From Clostridia bacterium (GTDB taxonomy: Bacteria; Bacillota; Clostridia; Oscillospirales; Acutalibacteraceae): a DNA stretch of 10,794 nucleotides. Made by a program: the position numbers and the translations under genes. The notes beneath the pieces are model-generated. The model did no database searches, was not told the origin of the DNA, and saw only the letters and a program-made list of their open reading frames with translations. Shown piece after piece: positions 5,870 to 10,794 of this stretch. Location of the stretch: NCBI GenBank assembly GCA_017424125.1, contig JAFPBM010000130.1, forward strand, positions 1 through 10,794. The letters are read 5' to 3'. Position 1 is the first letter of the stretch, and the number at the start of each line of letters is the position of its first letter.

Positions 5870-6514
5870 TTAACTTAAAAACTCTACCGTGCGCTCAACC
5901 GAATCGCGCGAATTGCCCCAATCGGCTTCCTCTCCGCTATTGCGGTAATCATACATTGAGCAGTATTTTTTAAGGTCGGTTTCAAGCGTTTCAAGCGATG
6001 ACAGCGTGGTATCGTAAAGCGATTTTTGAAAATCTTTATAATATCTTCTCATAGTCTTTTTACTTGCAACGCTGTTAAGCAGATTAAAATGTTTAAGACA
6101 AAAATGCTCTTGCGCGTCAAAAAGCGCTCTAAAATCGCGGTCTTGCTCATAACTTCTGCAAACCGTTTCAAGCATACGGCTCATACCCCACTCTATTTTA
6201 CTGCAAACAAAGCAAGAGTCGCCCACTTCTTTGGCTTTTTCGGGTTTCTTTAATGCCGTTTTAAGTTCTTCCGTATGCGTACTTAACATTAAAGCGAGCG
6301 AAAGTCTTCCGCGGCGTGCCATCATTTTACTGAGATGGTCGGGGCAAAAACCCTGTTTATTGGTTTCAATTCTGACGTCGGGCTCCATCATTGCGGCACC
6401 CATTATGTAATCTAAAATATGGTCTTCTACCGTGTTATACATACGGCAAATCGGACATCCGTCCACCACTTCAAAAACCTCGTTTACCGGTATTGTGCAA
6501 ATATCGTTACGCAT
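5870..6514 (-). CDS. DUF6062 family protein with two CxxC...CxxH modules
   Basis: A 214-residue protein that I assign to DUF6062, a family of unknown function common in Clostridia. No signal peptide or membrane segment is visible. Two similar metal-site-like modules stand out: C20-P-I-C23 then C57-P-D-H60, and C101-F-V-C104 then C139-L-K-H142. The spacing between CxxC and CxxH is 33 residues in the first and 34 in the second, so the protein looks like an internal duplication able to bind two zinc ions (inference). I chose the ATG at 6512-6514: AGGAG lies nine bases upstream, whereas the ATG at 6521-6523 abuts that site and cannot use it. The gene diverges from an OGG1-like glycosylase gene with overlapping promoters. 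No catalytic motif is visible; a structural or regulatory role is as likely as an enzymatic one. Confidence 0.87.
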   Translation of the reverse strand: MRNDICTIPVNEVFEVVDGCPICRMYNTVEDHILDYIMGAAMMEPDVRIETNKQGFCPDHLSKMMARRGRLSLALMLSTHTEELKTALKKPEKAKEVGDSCFVCSKIEWGMSRMLETVCRSYEQDRDFRALFDAQEHFCLKHFNLLNSVASKKTMRRYYKDFQKSLYDTTLSSLETLETDLKKYCSMYDYRNSGEEADWGNSRDSVERTVEFLS

Positions 6515-6530
6515 AAAAATCATCTCCTGT

Positions 6531-6559
6531 TTGCTATTATAGCACATTTGTGTTAAAAT
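6531..6559 (+). promoter_or_regulatory. promoter of the DNA glycosylase gene
   Basis: TTGCTA (6531-6536), 17 bases, TAAAAT (6554-6559) preceded by TG-T, so also an extended -10. Its -35 region overlaps the -10 of the divergent DUF6062 promoter. Predicted start near 6566 leaves a leader of only about ten bases, holding GGTGAT. Confidence 0.55.
6536..6544 (-). promoter_or_regulatory. extended -10 promoter of the DUF6062 gene
   Basis: TGC-TATAAT on the minus strand is a perfect extended -10. The -35 is weak (TTCCAA at 17 bases). Transcription would start near 6529, only about 15 bases before the ATG. Confidence 0.65.
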
Positions 6560-6575
6560 TGGAATGGTGATTATT

Positions 6576-7403
6576 ATGAACGGATTTTTCGATGGCAAAA
6601 ACTACGTTTTGTCGGGTATAAAAAACTTGAATCTCGCCGAGACACTTGACTGCGGACAGGCTTTTCGCTGGAGTATGGACGAAGGCGGCGTTTGGTCGGC
6701 GGTTTTGGGCGATAAACTTTGCCGAGTTGCACAAGACGGCGAGAATATTATATTTTTCGACTGCGATGAAACAATTTTTAAAAATCTTTACAGTCCGTAT
6801 TTTGATTTAGAACGTGACTATGAAAAAATTGTAAAAACGGTAAGTGAAAACAAAATTTTAGCAGACGCTTGTAAAATAGCAGGCGGAATCAGAATTTTGC
6901 GGCAAGACCCGTGGGAGACGGTCTGCTCTTTTATAATTTCACAAAACAACAACATTCCGCGAATCAAGGGTATTATCGAACGACTTTGCGAAAATTTTGG
7001 CGAAGATAAAGGCAGTTTTTACACCTTCCCCACCGCACAAAAAATCGCATCGTTATCGCTTGAAGACCTCTCGGTTATACGTTCGGGTTTTCGCGCAAAA
7101 TACATACTTGACGCGGCAAAAAAGTTTGCATCGGGTGAAATATCGCCTGAAAAAATCTCTCTGCTTTCAACCGCTGACGCGAGAGCAGAACTTATGAAAA
7201 TATACGGTGTAGGTGAAAAGGTTGCCGATTGTGTGCTTTTATTCGCTTTCGCGCGGGTTGACGCTTTCCCAAAAGACGTTTGGATTAAACGAGCGATGGA
7301 AAAACTTTTTTGCGGGGAACTTCCCAAATGTGCCAAAGGGTACGAGGGAATCGTGCAACAATATATTTTTCATTATGCAAGAATGACAAAATTAGATATT
7401 TAA
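6576..7403 (+). CDS. ogg: 8-oxoguanine DNA glycosylase (OGG1-like, HhH-GPD family)
   Basis: A 275-residue DNA repair enzyme that removes 8-oxoguanine and probably also nicks the backbone as an AP lyase. The N-terminal domain carries D25-C-G-Q-A-F-R-W32, close to the OGG1 C-G-Q-x-F-R-W motif. D111-P-W-E and the S-Q-N-N-N segment (122-126) follow the family pattern. The helix-hairpin-helix reads G211-V-G-E-K-V-A-D-C219, with K215 matching the Schiff-base Lys of human OGG1 (K249), and F231-P-K-D234-V-W supplies the catalytic Asp. I chose the ATG at 6576 because GGTGAT, a perfect match to the 3' part of the ribosome-binding consensus, precedes it; the ATG at 6564 has no usable site. No clear terminator follows; a 9-base inverted repeat (7384-7392 / 7421-7429) lies after the stop but lacks a T run. 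Confidence 0.93.
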   Translation: MNGFFDGKNYVLSGIKNLNLAETLDCGQAFRWSMDEGGVWSAVLGDKLCRVAQDGENIIFFDCDETIFKNLYSPYFDLERDYEKIVKTVSENKILADACKIAGGIRILRQDPWETVCSFIISQNNNIPRIKGIIERLCENFGEDKGSFYTFPTAQKIASLSLEDLSVIRSGFRAKYILDAAKKFASGEISPEKISLLSTADARAELMKIYGVGEKVADCVLLFAFARVDAFPKDVWIKRAMEKLFCGELPKCAKGYEGIVQQYIFHYARMTKLDI

Positions 7404-7446
7404 CGAAAAAATTTGTTTATATTTTGTCAAACTTTCAAAAATGTAC

Positions 7447-7475
7447 TTTATTTTTATAAAAATATATAGTATAAT
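7447..7475 (+). promoter_or_regulatory. promoter of the fructose-bisphosphate aldolase gene
   Basis: Perfect TATAAT (7470-7475) with a weak -35 TTTATT 17 bases upstream, in very A+T-rich DNA. Transcription would start near 7482, 23 bases before the ATG. An alternative pair is TTGTCA (7424-7429) with TTTATT (7447-7452). Confidence 0.55.
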
Positions 7476-7504
7476 ACATTCATAAACGTACGGGAGGAAA
7501 TATT

Positions 7505-8440
7505 ATGCCATTAGTAAACACAAAAGAAATGTTCAAAAAGGCTTATGAGGGCGGCTACGCTATCGGTGCCTTTAACGTAAACAACATGGAAATCATCCAG
7601 GGAATTACTGAGGCGGCAAAAGCACAGAACGCCCCGCTTATTCTTCAGGTTTCCGCAGGCGCACGTAAGTACGCAAACCACACCTATCTTGTAAAACTCG
7701 TTGAGGCTGCTATTGCCGAAACAGGTCTGCCGATTGCTCTTCACCTTGACCACGGTGATTCTTTCGAACTTTGCAAAAGTTGTATCGACGGCGGATTTAC
7801 ATCTGTTATGATTGACGGCTCACACCTTGATTATGAAGAAAACGTTGCTCTTACCAAAAAGGTTGTTGACTATGCTCACCAGTTCGGCGTAACCGTTGAG
7901 GGTGAACTTGGACAACTTGCAGGTGTTGAGGACGACGTTAACGTTAGCGCAGAAGATGCATCCTACACCAATCCCGACCAGGTTTATGACTTTGTTACAC
8001 GCACAGGCGTTGATTCACTTGCTATCGCTATCGGTACAAGCCACGGCGCATACAAGTTCAAACCCGGACAGGAACCGCAACTCCGTTTTGATATTTTAGA
8101 GGAAGTTTCTCGCCGTTTACCCGGTTTCCCGATTGTTCTTCACGGCGCAAGTTCGGTTGTACCGGAATTTGTTGAGATGATTAACACCTACGGCGGAAAG
8201 ATGCCCGACGCTATCGGCATCCCCGAGGATATGCTCCGCAAGGCAGCAACCATGGCTGTTTGCAAAATCAATATCGACTCTGACTTGCGTCTTGCCATGA
8301 CCGGCGCAATCAGAAAGCACTACGCTGAGCATCCCGACCACTTTGACCCCCGTCAGTATCTTGGTGACGGCAGAGCCGCTATCAAGGGAATGGTTGAGCA
8401 CAAAATACTCAACGTTCTTGGCTGCAACGGAAAAGCGTAA
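7505..8440 (+). CDS. fba: class II fructose-1,6-bisphosphate aldolase
   Basis: A complete 311-residue zinc aldolase that reversibly cleaves fructose-1,6-bisphosphate to dihydroxyacetone phosphate and glyceraldehyde-3-phosphate in glycolysis and gluconeogenesis. Active-site elements are all present: G-A-F-N-V-N-N near residues 21-27, H80-L-D82-H83-G with the catalytic Asp and a zinc His, E132-G-E134-L-G, zinc ligands H180 (G-T-S-H-G-A-Y-K) and H213 (V-L-H-G-A-S), and N256-I-D-S-D in the phosphate region. Length fits the FbaA type of Firmicutes. GGGAGGA sits six bases upstream of the ATG, and codon choice looks biased as in highly expressed genes (impression, not measured). It forms its own transcription unit, ending at a strong hairpin terminator. 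Related tagatose-bisphosphate or ketose aldolases share this fold, but the stand-alone context favours the glycolytic role. Confidence 0.96.
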   Translation: MPLVNTKEMFKKAYEGGYAIGAFNVNNMEIIQGITEAAKAQNAPLILQVSAGARKYANHTYLVKLVEAAIAETGLPIALHLDHGDSFELCKSCIDGGFTSVMIDGSHLDYEENVALTKKVVDYAHQFGVTVEGELGQLAGVEDDVNVSAEDASYTNPDQVYDFVTRTGVDSLAIAIGTSHGAYKFKPGQEPQLRFDILEEVSRRLPGFPIVLHGASSVVPEFVEMINTYGGKMPDAIGIPEDMLRKAATMAVCKINIDSDLRLAMTGAIRKHYAEHPDHFDPRQYLGDGRAAIKGMVEHKILNVLGCNGKA

Positions 8441-8450
8441 ACACAAAATT

Positions 8451-8486
8451 AAAAGCCTTACATCATTTGATGTAAGGCTTTTTTTA
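8451..8486. terminator. bidirectional terminator between fba and the Asp23 gene
   Basis: Long inverted repeat: left arm 8451-8465 (AAAAGCCTTACATCA) and right arm 8468-8482, almost no loop, then T run. The A-rich left end makes it work on the minus strand too, where the Asp23 gene stops at 8484-8486. Confidence 0.92.
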
Positions 8487-8828
8487 TTCTTCGGTTTTTG
8501 TAAGTTCAACGTCGGCGATATGAACGTTAACGCGGCTTACTGCGCTGCCCGTCATATTCTGCACCTTTTCTTTTACGTTTTGCTGAACGGCGGCGGCAAC
8601 GTCTTTTACGTTTGCCTCTTGCTTAATTGAGATATACACGTCAAGTGTAATCTCCCCGTCCGAGGCAACGGTTGCCTTTACGCCTTTATTAAAACCGCGG
8701 TCAACGATACCTTTAATATCGGATATCTTGGTGCTGATTGCGTGAACACCCTCAACCTCCATAGCGGCTACGCTTGCCATTTTGGCAAGTACTTCTTCAT
8801 TAATTTTAAGACCGAAATTTCCTGACAT
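8484..8828 (-). CDS. Asp23/Gls24 family envelope stress response protein
   Basis: A complete 114-residue protein of the Asp23/Gls24 (YloU-like) family. Typical features: an N-terminal I-N-E-E-V-L-A-K-M-A segment followed by A-A-M-E-V-E-G-V, a central G-V-K-A-T-V... D-G-E-I-T-L-D-V-Y-I strand pair (residues about 49-67), and a C-terminal half with V-Q-Q-N-V-K-E-K-V and V-N-V-H-I-A-D-V. In Staphylococcus, Asp23 is a cytoplasmic, membrane-associated protein linked to cell envelope stress; the role in Clostridia is less clear. AAAGGAGGAG lies upstream of the ATG. The gene follows spoIIIAH by 57 bases but has its own extended -10 promoter, so it can be expressed outside sporulation and perhaps also by read-through from the spoIIIA operon. 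Confidence 0.93.
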   Translation of the reverse strand: MSGNFGLKINEEVLAKMASVAAMEVEGVHAISTKISDIKGIVDRGFNKGVKATVASDGEITLDVYISIKQEANVKDVAAAVQQNVKEKVQNMTGSAVSRVNVHIADVELTKTEE

Positions 8829-8857
8829 AGAAACTCCTCCTTTTTTTATTCCTTTAT

Positions 8858-8885
8858 ATTATAACACATTTTTTTAATTACACAA
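8858..8885 (-). promoter_or_regulatory. vegetative-type promoter of the Asp23 gene
   Basis: On the minus strand TGT-TATAAT (8858-8866) is a perfect extended -10; TTGTGT (8880-8885) lies 16 bases upstream as a weak -35 and abuts the spoIIIAH stop codon. Predicted start is near 8851. Confidence 0.65.
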
Positions 8886-9455
8886 CTATTTTACAGTAAT
8901 TATTTTAACTTTGTCAAGTGTTAGTCCGCTTTGCGAGGTTGCAATGTCTTGAATTTGCATAGTCTGGCTTTCTGAAAGTTCATCGCTTTTTATAACAATA
9001 TTTATATCGTTATCCCCTATTATTGCAATTGTGTTTTTAAAACCCTTGGCTTTTAGAAGTGTTTCGATTGACGCTTCGGTATCGCTTCTTGTTGTGAGTA
9101 CCGTCAGTTTTTCAACCGCCGCAGTTTTGACTGAATCTTTAACCTTGGCATCTTTTACGGTGTCTTCAAGTTCGCTTATTGCCTCACTTCTTGCTGCATC
9201 GCGGTCTTTTTTTGCAGTAGCAAGATAATCTTCATCCGCCTTGCCGCCTGTTTGTACCGATTCGCTTTCTTGCTTGTTGTCGACAAAGGTTGCCTCACCC
9301 AAGTACGATGCCGTTTGCTTATTATCTTCACCCTTTACGGTGAAACCACCCTCGGTAGCAGAATATTTCATATTAAGCCACACCGCACCCGCAAGGGCTA
9401 CTACCATAAGTGATAGTGCTATTTGTTTTTTGCCGAATACTTTACCTTTTTTCAT
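8886..9455 (-). CDS. spoIIIAH: stage III sporulation protein AH
   Basis: A 189-residue mother-cell membrane protein. In Bacillus it binds forespore SpoIIQ across the intermembrane space and builds the channel (feeding tube). One N-terminal membrane helix spans about residues 10-29 after a basic KKGK start. A low-complexity linker (about 32-75) follows, then a helical stretch with K-K-D-R-D-A-A-R-S-E-A, and the YscJ/FliF-like ring-building domain with I-E-T-L-L-K-A-K-G-F139 and I-N-I-V-I-K. I start at 9455 because AGGAGG lies eight bases upstream; a longer in-frame start at 9512 has no such site and would run far into spoIIIAG. The AGGAGG overlaps the spoIIIAG stop (TAGGAGG). It is a little shorter than the roughly 218-residue Bacillus protein. 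Confidence 0.92.
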   Translation of the reverse strand: MKKGKVFGKKQIALSLMVVALAGAVWLNMKYSATEGGFTVKGEDNKQTASYLGEATFVDNKQESESVQTGGKADEDYLATAKKDRDAARSEAISELEDTVKDAKVKDSVKTAAVEKLTVLTTRSDTEASIETLLKAKGFKNTIAIIGDNDINIVIKSDELSESQTMQIQDIATSQSGLTLDKVKIITVK

Positions 9456-9465
9456 ACTTTGCCTC

Positions 9466-9978
9466 CTAATATGTATAACCCGTAACGTAGATTTTTTTGT
9501 TTTGTATATCAAGCGCCGCCATTAATGCCGCGCGTATTCTCTCTTCCATATCGGCGCCCGTTATGTTACAAACCACCGCAACACCGCGCACCGTGGGCAT
9601 ATATTCTGTAACCAAAAGACCGTTTTCCCCACCGCCGCTTGACTTTATTATGGTATAACTTTGCTCTGTATCGTTACCTTTTTCGGTTACGGTTTGACGT
9701 CCTTCATCTGCATAGACGTACTGGCTACCCGTATCAAGCGTGACCATAGCGGACACCTTTTTGTCCCCTGTTATGCCAACAACAATTGCCTCTACCTTTT
9801 TTTCAAGCATCAAACAATACTCTTCTGCCGAAATATTATCTTTCACCTCGCTTTTTTCGGCACTTTTTGGCAACATAGAAGATAAAAATATTAAGATGAT
9901 TCCCAAAACGCCTAAAAAAAATATTATTTTTTTGCCCTTTCCCGCTAACTTTTCCTTAACTTCTTCCATAGCAATCAT
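9466..9978 (-). CDS. spoIIIAG: stage III sporulation protein AG
   Basis: A 170-residue ring-forming subunit of the SpoIIIA channel in the mother-cell membrane. A basic N-terminus (E-E-V-K-E-K-L-A-G-K-G-K-K) precedes one membrane helix at residues 18-36. After it comes a first ring-motif half (A-E-E-Y-C-L-M-L-E-K-K-V near 51-62, then K-V-S-A-M-V-T-L), a central variable stretch with a G-G-G turn (115-117), and the family segment P128-T-V-R-G-V-A-V-V-C137 followed by the closing helix and strand. The ATG overlaps the spoIIIAF stop as ATGA, so translation is likely coupled; the nearest AGAGG is 13 bases away. It is shorter than the Bacillus protein of about 229 residues, mostly in the insertion that forms the beta-triangle there. 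Order AF-AG-AH confirms identity. Confidence 0.92.
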   Translation of the reverse strand: MIAMEEVKEKLAGKGKKIIFFLGVLGIILIFLSSMLPKSAEKSEVKDNISAEEYCLMLEKKVEAIVVGITGDKKVSAMVTLDTGSQYVYADEGRQTVTEKGNDTEQSYTIIKSSGGGENGLLVTEYMPTVRGVAVVCNITGADMEERIRAALMAALDIQNKKIYVTGYTY

Positions 9979-10394
9979 TCTATAAATTCAACCTCTTCAA
10001 AGTGCACAGAGAGCGCGGATTTTGCCTTCTCTATATCCTCTGCTCCGTACACACACACCTTACTAATAATTATGTTGCCGTCCTCTAAAATATCCGTAAT
10101 TACCGAAATTTGCTCAAAATATATTTTTTCGTTTTCCAATATGCTTTTTGCTATATAACTATACTGCGATGCTACCATATCAGTGGCATCGGCAGAAAAT
10201 TCTATCTCCTTGTCCGACGTTGGGATTTCTATATTCACGGAAACAATAGGCGTTAATACCGCCAAAAGCATCAAAAGGCCTATTATATATTTCATTTGTT
10301 TACTCATATTTCCGTCGGGACATATTATATAAAATGCGCTTATAACCGCCGCCGAAACCGAAACAGAGAGCGCTATTTGTTTTATTCCTTCCAT
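9975..10394 (-). CDS. spoIIIAF: stage III sporulation protein AF
   Basis: A 139-residue membrane protein of the SpoIIIA channel. Two N-terminal membrane helices are visible (about residues 6-26 and 35-54), joined by a short loop with C25-P-D-G-N-M-S-K-Q, which is the family's usual layout, and a soluble C-terminal domain of about 80 residues. I chose the ATG at 10392-10394: AGGTGG lies five bases upstream. The in-frame GTG at 10401-10403 is part of that binding site and is probably not the start. One base separates this ATG from the spoIIIAE stop, and the 3' end overlaps spoIIIAG by four bases. The protein is shorter than Bacillus SpoIIIAF (about 206 residues), with the loss in the C-terminal domain. 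Confidence 0.9.
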   Translation of the reverse strand: MEGIKQIALSVSVSAAVISAFYIICPDGNMSKQMKYIIGLLMLLAVLTPIVSVNIEIPTSDKEIEFSADATDMVASQYSYIAKSILENEKIYFEQISVITDILEDGNIIISKVCVYGAEDIEKAKSALSVHFEEVEFIE

Positions 10395-10395
10395 T

Positions 10396-10794
10396 TTAAC
10401 CACCTGCCAACATAAGTACGGTAAGCGACAGTATAAACGCGAGCGAGCATATAAGCACTATAGACAGTAAAAATGAAACGGCGGTGTCTGCCGCACGTAA
10501 AAGTGAGGCAATTTTTACACAGTCAAAAAGAGTTGCAACCGATGACGAAACCGAAAGTGACAGTCGCCACGCGACAAGCCACAACACCAAAGGAATTACT
10601 ATGAGTGCTTCGGCTATGATGCCGTATATTCCCACCGTTGATTTAAGCAAGGAAACACAGGCACCGACGGTGCTTACTGCCTCGCTCACTGCGCCGCCAA
10701 CCACAGGGATAAAGGTTCCTATAACGAATTTACCTGTTTTAAGCGCAAGGTTATCTGCCGCCGCATTGACGGTGGTTTGTATTGACAGTACGCC
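10396..10794 (-). CDS. spoIIIAE: stage III sporulation protein AE, C-terminal part only
   Basis: The last 132 residues of SpoIIIAE; the gene enters from the window's right end with no start visible. In Bacillus, SpoIIIAE is a polytopic mother-cell membrane protein needed for the channel. The visible part begins with V-L-S-I-Q-T-T-V, then L-K-T-G-K-F-V-I-G-T-F-I-P-V-V-G-G-A-V-S, which matches the strongly conserved family segment. At least two membrane helices follow (about visible residues 54-76 and 103-130), and the protein ends L-A-G-G. The stop codon is one base from the spoIIIAF ATG. An apparent internal start at 10704 is only a GTG within the conserved F-I-P-V-V-G-G segment and should not be used. 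In Bacillus this operon is sigma-E dependent; the promoter would lie outside this window. Confidence 0.93.
   Translation of the reverse strand, partial: GVLSIQTTVNAAADNLALKTGKFVIGTFIPVVGGAVSEAVSTVGACVSLLKSTVGIYGIIAEALIVIPLVLWLVAWRLSLSVSSSVATLFDCVKIASLLRAADTAVSFLLSIVLICSLAFILSLTVLMLAGG

Noticed and set aside
7384..7429. Terminator for the glycosylase gene formed by TGACAAAAT / ATTTTGTCA
   Set aside because: The stem is A+T-rich, the loop is 28 bases and no T run follows, so termination is unlikely; kept only as a possible regulatory repeat.
10396..10704. Separate 102-residue membrane protein starting at GTG 10704
   Set aside because: The frame is open through to the window end and the upstream residues are clearly SpoIIIAE, so this is an internal codon of spoIIIAE.

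Overview
The window looks like chromosomal core DNA from a fairly low-GC, endospore-forming member of the Clostridia, probably an uncultured gut lineage near the Oscillospiraceae/Ruminococcaceae. The lineage is inferred from the 3' part of a spoIIIA sporulation operon (spoIIIAE-AF-AG-AH), an Asp23/Gls24 gene beside it, a DUF6062 protein, ThyX-type thymidylate synthase, strong AGGAGG-type ribosome binding sites and A+T-rich promoters. I see no phage, insertion sequence, CRISPR array, rRNA or tRNA. All gene-free gaps are under about 170 bases.

Positions 1-2545, minus strand: a tight dTMP/one-carbon operon, thyX - tmk - DJ-1-like gene - 5-formyl-THF cyclo-ligase (cut by the window start). It is driven by a textbook promoter at 2517-2545. 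ThyX makes dTMP from dUMP and methylene-THF, thymidylate kinase makes dTDP, and the cyclo-ligase returns 5-formyl-THF to the active folate pool. The DJ-1-like gene overlaps the cyclo-ligase start. Divergent from the operon is a long, divergent PRPP synthetase gene (2649-3776, plus) with its own promoter region and terminator. The shared intergenic region holds two A+T-rich palindromes.

Positions 3816-5412, plus strand: a single-gene unit for an oligopeptide-type ABC transporter lipoprotein (TTG start, perfect -10), ended by a terminator shared with a convergent small membrane-protein gene (5440-5709, minus). That small gene has the most unusual control region in the window: three tandem GTTANTAAC-like repeats, and a leader segment that could pair exactly with its Shine-Dalgarno sequence.

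Positions 5870-7403: a DUF6062 protein (minus) and an OGG1-like 8-oxoguanine DNA glycosylase (plus) diverge from a 61-base gap with overlapping extended -10 promoters. Positions 7447-8486: class II fructose-bisphosphate aldolase with its own promoter and a strong bidirectional terminator.

Positions 8484-10794, minus strand: the Asp23 gene with its own promoter, lying downstream of spoIIIAE(partial)-AF-AG-AH, which encode parts of the SpoIIIA-SpoIIQ channel between mother cell and forespore.

No wholly new multi-gene system is evident. The best leads are regulatory (the 5710-5825 leader and the 2560-2630 palindromes) and two poorly characterised proteins (the DUF6062 protein and the tail-anchored 89-residue protein).
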